A stretch of DNA of 64,000 nucleotides from Aspidiotus rigidus (lineage: Eukaryota; Arthropoda; Insecta; Hemiptera; Diaspididae): contig JAVHKY010000015.1 in NCBI GenBank assembly GCA_035079385.1, positions 5,766,001 through 5,830,000 of the forward strand. Reading direction: 5' to 3'. The notes below the pieces were generated by a model. It did not search any database. It had not been told where the DNA came from and saw only the letters and a program-made list of their open reading frames with translations. Below, in pieces: positions 42,401 through 46,030 of the stretch (positions within the stretch are counted from its first letter, which is position 1; every line of letters starts with the position of its first letter). A program made the translations under genes and the position numbers.

Positions 42401-44570
42401 ATATGATTTATATATTGTTTATATTTCTGCAACAATAATCTTCAAAATGAACCTTCCCCTCCCCCCAAACGTGGACCCCTGGGGGCATAAAAATGGACTT
42501 TCTGCGAGGCACTCTTGTTAATATCATTTATTACACCTTCATACACTTCAATACCAAATTTCATGTTTTTATGACAAAATGCACAATTCTCTAGAATTTG
42601 GGATTAACAACCCGTATTACAACAAACTTTGTTCAATTAAAAAATCCCCGAACCCTTGGTCTTCTTCACACCGCGAAACAATAGTTGTGAATACTTGCCC
42701 AACCCATTCCTTCCGACTCCTTGGCCTCTTATCCCCTCCCTCATACAAATGCTGTCAAACTGAGAATTTATTTCCTGCCCTTATCCCTCATATACATATC
42801 AGACATTCATTTCGTGTCTTCCCTCATGCCCCTTCTGCTCTTTCCAACGACTCATTTCTCCGATCCACCTGCTACAACAAATCAATTTAAAAATAGCTCC
42901 CAAAAAAAAAGTAAAATAAGAATCGAGATGTTAAAGAATTCTGCTGATAGACTAAATAAGAGCATGAAAAAAGAAATTGTTGACACGAAAAACTTTCGAT
43001 TCTCTCAAATAATCGATCCTGCCCAATTATCACGATCGAAATTCAAAAGAGCTCTCCTTCGCTCTATCAAACAGGTTCCTGCTCGCCAAAATTGACATAG
43101 CAAATAAATGGAGCTGAGAGTTTCTGAAAATTTGTTCGCGATGTTAATGAAGTCCAGGACATGTATTTAGGAGCAGTCAACTTTGAACGGGGTGGTGAAG
43201 GAATGCGTAGAACTGCAAAGCGCAGATCCTTTTCCCAGTACAATTCTGGGATGACAGTCTCAACGATGATCCGAAGAAGGTCAAAAGCGCGATAAGAATC
43301 GATCATAAATCAAAATGCATTACTATGTACTTCGTAAAGTTTCATCGATTCGCGTTGACTCGAAGCTGAAATTCCAGAAAAAAAAAGACGTATACATCGA
43401 GATCTAGCCTAACAGGTCACGAATGGTATAAAGGATTTAACCTCCTCTAACTTTTAGTTTAAACGGAATGCCTGCCTACGAAAATAGCCTGACCTCAATG
43501 TAAATATTGGCTCAAATAGGCTCCACGACTACCATTTGTTTACAGTCCATACATTCGTGCGCGTATGGCAAGTTCGAATGAAATTGACGTTCATTTCCTT
43601 AATATATAGAAATGCAGTCTCAAAACCGCTACTGATTATTAGAATTTTGACCTGAGTCACTAAATGTACTTGAGGCGACAATAATTTTCATTAAAATATG
43701 AAGTTTTTGATTATCGTTATCGTGAATAGCGTCAAGGTTACATTCTTACGCTGTACAATACGTACGTCTACGCATAGAATTGCATAAGTATACGCGAGAA
43801 AAGTTTGCCTTCGTTGCCAAGTCATTGAGCCCTACTTTTTTTTCTCTCTCTCTCTTGTATACAACTGTATACATACATTGAACCTAAGCGTAGAAATTGA
43901 ACGTGGAGAAAAGGGTAAACCTTAAACGAATGGTATACGAAAGTGCATTCGCTGCACGTTAGATTGAGGGCTTCAGTAATGTACACAACACACGGACCCC
44001 CTCCCCCACCCAGACTCATTCATACCTACGAGTAGCGTGCATTACGAATATCCCGTTTTGTTTACTTACGAAGTCACGTGCGTTCTGTCTCGATTTGCAA
44101 AAGGATCGTAAGCCTCGTCTTGTTGGACGATTCCGTTGGTCTTTTCAATTCCATATCCTGCTTCGGCTAATTTAGCGCTGAAAAAGTAATTTTTAAGAGT
44201 TGAATTAGGAAAAAAAAAAAAAAAAATACTCGTATAAGTCGAAGTTAGATAACATTATCGTCGCAGAAGAAGAGATAATAAGCGTTTATTGTTCTAAACG
44301 ACCATGAAGGTGAAGTAATAATTTAATGCTCGAGTAATTTTTTTTTTTTTCTATAGTCGACGGTAATTTGCGACTTCACTCAGTCCCCCAATTTTCATCG
44401 TGCTTGAAATTTCCAAAAAAAAAAAAAACTATTCACACTTTATTTATGAAGGCAATTAGAGACAAGATGTCTACGAGTATAACTTACTCGGATGCGGTGA
44501 TGGACTGTAAATCAAAAGTCGACGTGTTGTTTGGTTTAGCGCTTGGTGCCTTCTCGGATTTATCTAGCAT
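3008..44570 (-). CDS. Proton-coupled amino acid transporter (SLC36 family), nine-exon gene
   Basis: Multi-pass transporter expected to co-transport small neutral amino acids with protons, at the plasma or lysosomal membrane (role from family knowledge). Nine coding exons were joined by eye: 44570-44488, 44177-44070, 37736-37586, 37511-37390, 12727-12643, 12153-11878, 11779-11604, 4392-4223 and 3252-3008. They total 1416 nt, or 471 residues plus TAA. Every junction is GT..AG and all phases agree. Family marks are KGSFGSGILSVP in the first membrane segment (residues 74-85), IPLGIGRRLKYLVP mid-protein, and EGIGTVLPVEN spanning the exon 6/7 junction (residues 271-281). The cytoplasmic N-terminus of about 65 residues is polar. 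Length is normal for the family. Similar families (AVT/SLC32/SLC38) lack this exact motif set. Orthology to a particular paralogue cannot be decided here. Confidence 0.96.
3253..4222. other. Intron 8 of the transporter gene
   Basis: 970 bp, AT-rich. No repeat with clear ends and no coding motif was seen. A short C/T-rich stretch with tttcttttt runs lies near 3835-3850. Confidence 0.6.
4223..4392 (-). CDS. SLC36-type transporter, exon 8
   Basis: Acceptor ttcttacag precedes 4392 and donor gtaaat follows 4223. It encodes residues 335-390, including LSILFTYGLQFCVPSEIMW, a membrane helix typical of the family, and MRGSMIMGT at the exon end. It enters in phase 2 and leaves in phase 1, fitting exons 7 and 9. 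In the genomic frame the ORF runs on into the intron before a stop, so the donor rather than the open frame sets the exon end. Confidence 0.95.
4393..5060. other. Intron 7, unassigned part
   Basis: No gene, clear repeat or element end recognised between exon 8 and the LINE fragment. Confidence 0.5.
5073..5640 (-). pseudogene. LINE 3' fragment, RNase H end and zinc-binding tail
   Basis: Minus-strand decayed copy of the LINE family seen better at 9885-10870. It keeps RLRIGHTKITHSH and a PYCQ..NHFFSCP tail matching the intact copy's PHCQ..EHFFSCP. Upstream, a decayed RNase H stretch ends near 5390 (YGSPGTL for YGSPGH-type). Stop codons and frameshifts are present. It probably belongs with 6690-7420 as one insertion later split by the AT-rich block. 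Confidence 0.7.
5690..6660. other. Very AT-rich block inside a LINE remnant
   Basis: About 970 bp almost free of G and C, mostly TAAT/ATTA words, with no coding potential. It sits between two parts of one LINE, so it looks inserted. I could not identify terminal repeats or a target duplication. It resembles the AT-rich blocks at 30560-31900 and 46560-47060. Confidence 0.6.
6690..7420 (-). pseudogene. LINE reverse transcriptase fragment (thumb/connection region)
   Basis: On the minus strand near 7200-7060, KLLGIHLDQKLTWAPRFK..LKAK..RASNILEF matches the conserved segment after the catalytic RT motifs of Jockey/I-type LINEs. The reading frame is broken several times. It is likely the upstream part of the 5073-5640 fragment. 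Confidence 0.68.
7421..7862. other. Intron 7, unassigned
   Basis: No recognisable protein motif on either strand. It ends at the TIR-bounded element that starts at 7863. Confidence 0.4.
8001..8145 (+). pseudogene. PLE reverse transcriptase scrap
   Basis: The plus strand reads YPSIKFMLEVSGSSKNLLDL then DGIHEFGIYGK. This matches the segment just after motif C in the PLE copies of this window (YPSIKFTLEVGG, NFLDL, DGVHEFGIYRK). It covers only about 45 codons, with no RT motifs or endonuclease. Confidence 0.75.
8548..8665. repeat. TTTA microsatellite
   Basis: A run of TTTA units with rare TCTA variants, grading into ATTAATTAT words on both sides. Confidence 0.95.
9016..9884. other. Intron 7, unassigned
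   Basis: No gene recognised. The words ccacattccaaaaagactt (near 9461) and cctttttggaatgtggtg (near 9686) form a ~17-bp inverted pair about 230 bp apart. This may mark a small MITE at about 9460-9705. Confidence 0.45.
9885..10870 (-). pseudogene. LINE 3' end with RNase H domain (5' truncated)
   Basis: Minus-strand non-LTR retrotransposon end. From about 10865 downward it encodes an RNase H domain: FTAELITIFSCL (catalytic Glu), IILTDSLSSLHSL (catalytic Asp) and IIFIWIPGHTN followed by DAVDQAAKQA (third acidic residue). Then come RLRIGHTKITHIHF and a zinc-binding PHCQKDKLTVEHFFSCP, ending at the stop near 10135. The 3' UTR ends with a conserved ...GAGGGCTATTGGCTCGGCGTTAC (plus-strand view) and an A-rich tail (T-rich on plus, 9885-9902). 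The same 3' terminus recurs at 54640-54690. RNase H plus this C-terminus points to an I/Jockey-like clade. The open frame of 182 codons is intact but partial. Confidence 0.85.
10871..11603. other. Intron 7, unassigned part next to exon 7
   Basis: No recognisable gene or repeat. The short open frames here show no motif. Confidence 0.45.
11604..11779 (-). CDS. SLC36-type transporter, exon 7
   Basis: Acceptor tttttttcaag ends at 11780 and donor gtgagt begins at 11603. It encodes residues 276-333 from VLPVENSM through FRGYFGVLSIAMTLIVS and YLKFGDNTAANVTLNLP. The polar TLNLP stretch before the next helix is a family landmark. It enters in phase 0 and leaves with two bases of an Ile codon. Confidence 0.95.
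11878..12153 (-). CDS. SLC36-type transporter, exon 6
   Basis: Acceptor ttgtgttccag ends at 12154 and donor gtaagt begins at 11877. The exon is exactly 92 codons (residues 184-275). It contains the helix with LLLSIPLIPLG, the basic loop IGRRLKYLVP, a helix SAFGAVFIIFGLSVTFYYAL and the helix ending IVFAMEGIGT. It is the most diagnostic exon for SLC36 assignment. Confidence 0.97.
12154..12642. other. Intron 5 of the transporter gene
   Basis: 489 bp, no repeat or element recognised. Confidence 0.6.
12643..12727 (-). CDS. SLC36-type transporter, exon 5
   Basis: A short 85-nt exon with acceptor tatttttcag and donor gtgagt. It encodes residues 156-183, HFVTCALFATYFLGNTVYVV to ISETFKQ, a membrane helix. 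The first base completes a Lys codon split with exon 4 across a 24.7-kb intron; the second junction is phase 0. Confidence 0.93.
12728..13150. other. Start of intron 4, unassigned
   Basis: No gene or element end recognised before the LINE fragment. Confidence 0.45.
13151..13343 (+). pseudogene. LINE reverse transcriptase, left part (interrupted)
   Basis: The plus strand encodes RSTTMALAELYILIHQ, then VFFDLGNTFLRVWRHHILL and LHKYGFRG. This matches RT motif A and the helix after it in Jockey/CR1-type LINEs (usual FFDLEKAFDTVWR). The frame is cut at 13343 by the foldback element and resumes at 20348 as GLLPQLEPFLSGQ. The motif A second Asp is replaced (NTF for AFD/AYD), as expected for a dead copy. 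Confidence 0.82.
13380..14330. repeat. Left arm tandem repeats of the foldback element
   Basis: Two repeat families. The outer one (13380-13620) has units with ggaaccggctcaatcg and a caaggggga/gggagacatg G-rich block. The inner one (about 13640-14330) has ~115-bp units with gagctcgcggt and gagagaatg/gagggagtgat. Both recur in inverse orientation at 18800-20300. Confidence 0.82.
14850..14895 (-). ncRNA. Hammerhead-ribozyme-like motif of PLE-B
   Basis: Reading the minus strand: CTGAAGA (plus 14889-14883, fits CUGANGA), then a stem II of GGTCAG with CTGTCC (one mismatch) around a short loop, then GAAAC (GAAA at 14863-14860). All fixed core bases are present. It lies about 60-100 nt after the GIY-YIG stop, where PLEs are known to carry hammerhead motifs. 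Stem I and cleavage site were not resolved. Confidence 0.6.
14951..15493 (-). pseudogene. PLE-B GIY-YIG endonuclease domain (open frame, element split)
   Basis: Open for 182 codons on the minus strand. A linker contains WISLPYYGSPSNKLASILKK, then LKDPIPHEKRFGVYQLSFTD. The GIY-YIG nuclease begins at GVYQL, with YIGQTGRSFSSRLADH (catalytic-type Arg after YIG) and a later acidic LEEAETV. It encodes the DNA-nicking domain that PLEs carry C-terminal to the RT. The frame is intact but detached from its RT by PLE-A. Sequence and spacing differ from the PLE-A/C/D type. Confidence 0.88.
15543..16258 (-). repeat. PLE-A 3' end, left copy of ~700-bp inverted repeat
   Basis: Covers the end of the RT-endonuclease linker, the GIY-YIG domain and the 3' UTR, ending near cacaagaggagtg. 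It is inverted relative to 17868-18571 with only scattered differences by eye. Confidence 0.9.
15612..15639 (-). ncRNA. Hammerhead-like motif of PLE-A (left copy)
   Basis: The minus strand reads CCGATGA, then TGGTT-gttt-AACC as stem II, then GAAAACG. The layout is hammerhead-like. The second position of CUGANGA is C rather than U, so activity is doubtful. It lies downstream of the GIY-YIG stop. Confidence 0.5.
15668..17830 (-). pseudogene. PLE-A RT plus GIY-YIG reading frame, frameshifted
   Basis: Segments in order are an N-terminal block (17830-16971: LLEKGLKFGLPPLKN, GLPKVHKKDVPMRPV), RT core (16945-16169: motif B GIPIGSPLGSLIS, motif C RYVDDILCAW), linker (KLPYLGRFSLKLGR) and GIY-YIG (16057-15668: GRQLQIRIEEHKKAW). 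At least three frameshifts, near 16975, 16235 and 16050, break it. In motif A the family sequence CSFDVVGLF reads CSFNVVGLF, so the catalytic Asp is Asn. The YIG motif reads YIWMTG, while the inverted copy keeps GMTG. Both changes fit an inactive copy. Confidence 0.9.
17868..18571 (+). repeat. PLE-A 3' end, right inverted copy with GIY-YIG
   Basis: The plus strand repeats the PLE-A linker (SRKCWIKLPYLGRFSLKLGR), GIY-YIG (GMTGRQLQIRIEEHKKAW, then SYFKRLALENIEIIRH) and 3' UTR, ending flush with the 13-bp target duplication at 18572. It contains a frameshift near 18110 and a stop near 18352, so it is not a functional frame. Confidence 0.9.
18476..18503 (+). ncRNA. Hammerhead-like motif of PLE-A (right inverted copy)
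   Basis: Same arrangement as at 15612-15639 on the opposite strand: CCGATGA, stem II TGGTT/AACC, GAAAACG. The U-to-C change in the first core box is shared by both copies, so it predates the duplication. Confidence 0.5.
18585..18795 (-). pseudogene. PLE-B reverse transcriptase C-terminal piece
   Basis: The minus strand reads SIYNRSLHPRAHKMTALNSA, then IHRLLSLPLS and VAKMVRREKPEND. This matches the PLE region HKIAAFNSYIHRLTSIPLS upstream of the linker in PLE-D. The open frame continues past 18585 only because it runs into the inverted PLE-A terminus, so the last ~28 residues of that ORF are chimeric. Confidence 0.82.
19642..19874 (+). mobile_element. 233-bp insertion with hammerhead motif and 9-bp duplication
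   Basis: Inserted in a right-arm unit and flanked by tagaaatga (19633-19641 and 19875-19883). The ends carry an inverted aatttaaatgagaca / tgtctcattt pair. The interior has no coding capacity but holds a complete hammerhead core at 19787-19814. It could be a very small non-autonomous retroelement using PLE or LINE machinery, or a deleted PLE. The family is not recognised. Confidence 0.65.
19785..19820 (+). ncRNA. Hammerhead-ribozyme-like motif in the 233-bp insertion
   Basis: CTGATGA at 19787-19793, stem II GACG (19795-19798) pairing with CGTC (19807-19810), GAAAC from 19811. All fixed core bases of the catalytic centre are present. Stem I and the cleavage triplet were not resolved by eye. 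Confidence 0.6.
20348..20510 (+). pseudogene. LINE reverse transcriptase, right part (interrupted)
   Basis: Continues the frame left at 13343: GLLPQLEPFLSGQSSKSILH, as expected after the YGFRG turn of LINE RTs (usual RLP.FI..FLS.R). It decays by about 20510. Confidence 0.75.
20511..23289. other. Intron 4, unassigned 2.8 kb
   Basis: No recognisable coding motif, element end or tandem array. Short open frames at 22039-22508 have no family features. This may be old intron sequence. Confidence 0.5.
23290..23367. mobile_element. Right-end scrap of the CCGGGTGGGGC MITE
   Basis: Ends ctttctgccccaaccggta and carries gagtgaatttagcgcaaact, matching the right end of the complete copy at 23576-24086. 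The rest is lost. Confidence 0.6.
23368..24290. repeat. CRE-like tandem repeat split by a MITE
   Basis: About four ~100-115 bp units of the form tagct(t)gagggaggg, cctgTGACGTCAcag, ttagccttgTGACGTCAtat, agaccaggtttttttcaagtcc, cctatcata. Perfect TGACGTCA palindromes start at 23397, 23418, 23491, 23528, 24112 and 24149. The MITE at 23576-24086 lies exactly between the second and third units. TGACGTCA is the CREB/ATF consensus, but repeat membership explains its recurrence. Confidence 0.85.
23576..24086. mobile_element. TA-target MITE with CCGGGTGGGGC ends (foldback type)
   Basis: Ends CCGGGTGGGGCAGAAAGATG and its inverse CATCTTTTTGCCCCACCCGG, with TA on both sides. The inverted repeat continues inward for ~200 bp (ttatggaccaaaatgtg against ttttgatccataactcgg), so the whole 511 bp can fold back. 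No coding capacity. The TA duplication suggests a Tc1/mariner-type source. Related copies are at 23290-23367 and 35400-35906. Confidence 0.85.
24785..24985. repeat. TTTAT/TTTA microsatellite
   Basis: About 200 bp of TTTATTTTA-type units, shifting to pure TTTA at the right end. The periodic FYLFYL or YFIYFI open frames across it are artefacts. Confidence 0.97.
25371..27029. mobile_element. hAT-type foldback element, 1.66 kb
   Basis: Begins TAGTGATGGGCGATAG and its inverse end reads TAGTTATCGGAACTATCG. The flanking 8-bp duplication gtccgttc lies at 25363-25370 and 27030-27037. An 8-bp duplication and TAGTGATGGGC-like ends fit the hAT superfamily. The arms of ~650 bp are near-inverse: both carry actatcgatag clusters, a segment read as ECSLC and ILGVRVMPRD in mirrored frames, and a series of ttggactttgaaatatttcc words. 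No transposase. The centre is occupied by the MITE at 26036-26561. Confidence 0.85.
26036..26561. mobile_element. TA-target MITE nested in the hAT foldback
   Basis: Ends CAGTCGAACCTTGCCAAGTC and its inverse GACTTAGCAAGGTTCGACTG, with TA on both sides. It is 526 bp with repeated attcgattt words inside and no coding frame. TA target and CAGT-type ends fit a pogo/Tc1-mariner derivative. Confidence 0.87.
27038..29309. other. Intron 4, unassigned 2.3 kb
   Basis: No gene recognised. It contains a pure TTTA run at 27378-27411. Short open frames near 27544-27802 and 28056-28413 have no motif. Confidence 0.5.
29310..29980 (+). pseudogene. LINE 5' region and AP-endonuclease fragment
   Basis: Plus-strand non-LTR retrotransposon piece. 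From about 29667 it encodes LGDFNARVG, WRGTIGKHGLGKSNSNGILL and then TWMHPRSR, the GDFNARVG catalytic motif and later landmarks of the APE-type endonuclease domain (RTE/CR1-type LINEs, often annotated as craniofacial development protein 2-like). Frameshifts near 29665 and 29850 break it. The stretch 29310-29540 resembles 45705-45900 and probably is 5' leader. No RT part remains. Confidence 0.78.
30005..30520. repeat. ~107-bp tandem repeat, four degenerate units
   Basis: Units recognisable by gtcgatttctgggcaa then gacgat, aaaatagtctat and cagaccac. The gtcgat/tcaag anchors sit near 30116, 30223, 30333 and 30426, so the spacing is 93-110 bp. No coding potential. Confidence 0.8.
30560..31900. 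repeat. AT-rich inverted repeat, interrupted by a MITE
   Basis: The sequence from about 30740 to 31320, leaving out 30818-31264, is roughly the reverse complement of 31720-31870. For example, tttataaaattcccacat pairs with atgtaggaattttataaa, and gatatattaataataat with attattaatatatc. The spacer is AT-rich without coding potential. This may be an AT-rich foldback element; exact ends were not found. Confidence 0.65.
30818..31264. mobile_element. TA-target MITE, pogo/mariner-like
   Basis: 447 bp, ends CAGTGAAAACTCTATATAAC and inverse GTTATATAGAGTTTCCACTG, TA on both sides. Interior repeats of ctatataacgaattt. The open frame at 30925-31116 has no motif. It is inserted in one arm of the AT-rich inverted repeat, so it is younger. 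Confidence 0.9.
31905..32275. repeat. ~150-bp tandem duplication
   Basis: Two units share gggagtaa(g/a)aatattg(g/a)tagatgttgagga, then (ga/tc)actgaaaatgg or actcagaacaagg, then atatctgc and gagaaat. An A-run separates the first unit. Diverged; no coding potential. Confidence 0.6.
32276..33232. other. Intron 4, unassigned
   Basis: No gene or element recognised. Short open frames at 32429-32653 and 32868-33098 show no motif. Confidence 0.45.
33233..35365. mobile_element. Palindromic element with Helitron-derived core, copy 1
   Basis: Two inverted arms (about 33233-33978 and 34506-35365) flank a Helitron coding fragment. Each arm is built of ~265-bp tandem units. A unit holds a G- or C-run, acactattgttgcaaa, a Phe/Ile-rich AT stretch, ctgcgaggaa, gaccctttcattgggg and gggcccaaaatttcacaaaa. 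The outer ends match as cataCAAGCATGAAATTTGG and its inverse near 35320. No Helitron terminal hairpin or target was recognised. A second copy lies at 39985-42598. Confidence 0.78.
33979..34505 (+). pseudogene. Helitron replicase/helicase fragment (core of copy 1)
   Basis: The plus strand reads WGAFHFKNEVTEKQKI, NCCMEGKI, then KQFRGNIRQCNSPLAFTSLG. This matches the Helitron region with the Cys-rich block and FR..IRQYNSALAFTSLGA that precedes the Helitron_like_N part. Further down, decayed KMKYSQLYF and IRKK-like words follow. Stops after GNV and beyond break it. No Rep HUH motif or helicase domain is included. Confidence 0.8.
35400..35906. mobile_element. CCGGGTGGGGC MITE, left-truncated copy
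   Basis: The right end catctttctatgccccacccgg is followed by TA, and the interior matches 23640-24086 (caaaatttgtatctcaatt, aagttatgaaccaaaatgtg, ttggtccataacttggctc). The left TIR is missing near 35400. Confidence 0.8.
35912..37389. other. End of intron 4, unassigned
   Basis: No gene or element recognised between the MITE and exon 4. The short frames at 35894-36076, 36273-36573 and 36932-37156 lack motifs. Confidence 0.5.
37390..37511 (-). CDS. SLC36-type transporter, exon 4
   Basis: Acceptor gttgtag ends at 37512 and donor gtaagt begins at 37389. It encodes residues 115-154, VKCAHVLSVRVKRPSLGFED through KTGPKSIQKYATLAK, the cytoplasmic loop between helices 2 and 3. The small 74-bp intron to exon 3 supports the pairing. 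Confidence 0.94.
37586..37736 (-). CDS. SLC36-type transporter, exon 3
   Basis: Acceptor ttgtgtaacag and donor gtaagt bound 151 nt. It encodes residues 65-114, starting DFGALVHIFKGSFGSGILSV. The Gly-rich unwound segment of helix 1 (GSGIL) is the expected substrate-binding region of amino acid/auxin permease-type carriers. It is followed by PRAFKNSGLFFG and helix 2. Confidence 0.96.
37737..38569. other. Start of intron 2, unassigned
   Basis: No gene or element recognised; poly-purine and poly-T runs only. Confidence 0.45.
38570..39980. repeat. Degenerate TCGAC-rich tandem region
   Basis: About 1.4 kb of irregular ~110-130 bp units with recurring parts: gtcaatttgtagttctc, tggt/tcgactt, caaatcgac(g/c)tcaa, gagtcgattt(t/g)gagtc and ggcttctccaaattttt. 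Units are too diverged to set a period by eye. A TIR hairpin at 39236-39465 interrupts it. Confidence 0.75.
39236..39465. mobile_element. Small hairpin element with three copies of one end
   Basis: gatgtgtcatgggaaaccca followed by ggcataagtcgg (39236-39270) is inverted at 39353-39388, giving a ~150-bp hairpin. The inverted form then occurs again at 39432-39465 (ccgacttatgcctgggtttc). This looks like a tiny MITE with a duplicated right end. No target duplication was identified. Confidence 0.65.
40688..41222 (+). pseudogene. Helitron replicase/helicase fragment (core of copy 2)
   Basis: Better preserved than copy 1: MNVKCKFCGAFHFENEVTEK, TKCCMGGKY, FRGNIRQCNSALAFASFGAS, a stop after GNL (near 40974), then open again with FKIQGILSQYLSS, KMKYSQLYFIYSHLANNIRK and LGHMIMILFNKS. 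These parallel Helitron FRIQGQ..H, QLYIYD..A and L..ML...NP motifs in order. It is only a ~180-codon internal slice; Rep and helicase catalytic motifs are absent. Confidence 0.83.
41526..41974. mobile_element. hAT-type MITE, 449 bp
   Basis: Ends TAGGGCAAGTAAAAATATTT and inverse AAATATTTTTACTTGCCCTA, flanked by an 8-bp duplication ttcattac (41518-41525 and 41975-41982). The interior is AT-rich with aatatgtg words and no coding frame. TIR and duplication length fit hAT. Confidence 0.9.
42599..43085 (+). pseudogene. LINE 3' fragment (same family as 9885-10870)
   Basis: The plus strand reads YYNKLCSIKKSPNPWSSSHR, then a decayed zinc-binding tail (LPSYKCCQTENL-like). This matches the SIKKTPVPWVSS segment after the RNase H domain. 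Frames shift repeatedly; the 3' terminus was not found. Confidence 0.6.
43086..44069. other. End of intron 2, unassigned
   Basis: No gene or element recognised. Confidence 0.45.
44070..44177 (-). CDS. SLC36-type transporter, exon 2
   Basis: Acceptor ttactttttcag ends at 44178 and donor gtaagt begins at 44069. It encodes residues 28-64, a polar N-terminal region (AKLAEAGYGIEKTNG, then DPFANRDRTHVTS) leading directly into helix 1. The final TC is completed by the first G of exon 3. Confidence 0.92.
44488..44570 (-). CDS. SLC36-type transporter, exon 1 (start codon exon)
   Basis: ATG at 44570-44568 in context aatcatcATGc begins MLDKSEKAPSAKPNNTSTF. Donor gtaagt begins at 44487 and splits an Asp codon. 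It is chosen as the start because it is the first Met of the frame after the acceptor at 44606, with a polar N-terminus of ordinary length. No signal peptide is expected for this family. Confidence 0.87.
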
Positions 44571-44605
44571 GATGATTTCTTGCCTATGCTCGATATTTTT
44601 TGAAT
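44571..44605 (-). other. 5' UTR part with upstream splice acceptor
   Basis: On the minus strand ttttgttacag ends at 44606, immediately before 35 nt of untranslated sequence and the ATG. This predicts at least one non-coding first exon further upstream (higher coordinates). I could not place that exon or the promoter. Confidence 0.6.
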
Positions 44606-45704
44606 CTGTAACAAAATTTTTTAATGAATATTAAACACAGATACACAGTCTTTAATTGCCCTGCATGAGGATGGTGCTCTAATCCGCGTTACTTAGGGAA
44701 GCAATATTTAACCTGTCGCCTAATTTTGTGACGGCATACACATACGCAATCGATTACTTCATAAAAGACAATACCAAGCAGACGTTACCTCGTTCTATAA
44801 TCTGTTAATGAATATCCAGTTTTTATTGTACAATATTGTCGCATATTTTCGGCCTAGAGTCGCACACACGCCAGACAGTTTTATGATATTCTGAATTTTT
44901 AATTTTATCTTCGACTTGATACGTAGAAATTAATGCAGCTTGACATTTTTACGAATTTCATTCGCAAACAAGGCTATTCATCATCACTAGCCTTCTACCA
45001 GTGAGTACCTTTCTCGTGAGTTACGGTACAATTCTTGTACAGTGGACAATATTTACAGGTCATAGATGACTGTCCTTGATCAATACCTAGATCAAGTTCT
45101 TGCATTGCATGATCAATTCTTACTAGCGTTCAATTGGTCAAATTATACCCAATACGTCCGTTAATTTATAATACAACATATTTTAATTATGTATGCAATA
45201 CACTGTGCATCTGAGCATCGACACGTTCGTTTCATTTCACAGTCGAATTTCCTAACTATAAACTTGAATTCATTCTGGAAATCTAAACGGTTGCTACGTA
45301 TAACTCGTGTTCGTATTAATATCTTAGAACATTATGCTGGAATGTTGTCTCGTTGGCGAAAATGAAAATAAAATTTTCAGCACTCGTGTACGAGATACGG
45401 TACGATAACTCCCTGTCGCAGAAAGAAGTTTTTATTCGGACAATGATACGTGCCTGTTTAGTCATTGAACCACGTATTGAGGTCAACTCATCGATCCTCT
45501 TCTGAAGTTCCTTTTCACTTTTTATTATCCTTCAGTTATGCTACACACCGGCTTTCTCCTGCTAAACGTAAGGCTCAATTATTTTTAGAAACTCACGCAC
45601 ATAAATTGACATCATTCTAATATTGTTTTGTCCAATTACTAGGTATCATCTCAAGCCTGCGCTGGGAGCGCTCAATTTGGTCATCTATCTGACTCTGCAC
45701 TACC
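44606..45704. other. Upstream region of the transporter gene, unassigned
   Basis: Expected to hold intron sequence and possibly the non-coding first exon and promoter of the minus-strand gene, but I could not identify either. No repeat recognised. Confidence 0.45.
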
Positions 45705-46030
45705 CATGAAGAGTGATGCGAACATATGATCACCAGAGATCAGGGAGCCTCGCACTCGCCCACTCGATGGTGCTCCTGTAGACGGAAGATCGCGGTAGCT
45801 AATCCCGGTAGGAAGCAAAGTCGGTCAGCCAAAGAGTTCGAGTGTACGGGGAGTTCAGCTGGGACAAGTACCTAATCCAAACCCGGGTAGGGGCAGGGAC
45901 AGGATACCTATTCTAGGGACCAGACAGCCTGGGTGGCGGCGTCTCAAGCTCGAGCTACCAGAGCTTCTATCTATGTCGCTATTCCCACCCTACAGCTTCG
46001 GTCGTCGTAGTCTCTGTGCCACCGGACCGA
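45705..46030 (+). repeat. Dispersed repeat, likely LINE 5' leader
   Basis: Shares with 29330-29540 the order gtgaacacatgatcac, cactcgatgg/cactggtgg, cgcggtagctaatc, gtcagccaaagagt, ggagttcagctgggacaag, ggggcagggacagg and ctattctaggga. In the other copy this leads into an APE endonuclease reading frame; here no endonuclease motif follows. Confidence 0.6.

Larger units (their letters stand above)
39985..42598. mobile_element. Palindromic element with Helitron-derived core, copy 2
   Basis: Same architecture as 33233-35365. The left arm (39985-40687) starts inside a unit, so its outermost part is missing. The core is 40688-41222. The right arm (41223-42598) reaches the same outer end (caaatttcatg...acaattctctagaatttg). 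A hAT MITE at 41526-41974 sits in the right arm. Arm units again contain G/C homopolymer runs near 40530, 41450, 42180 and 42465. Confidence 0.78.
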
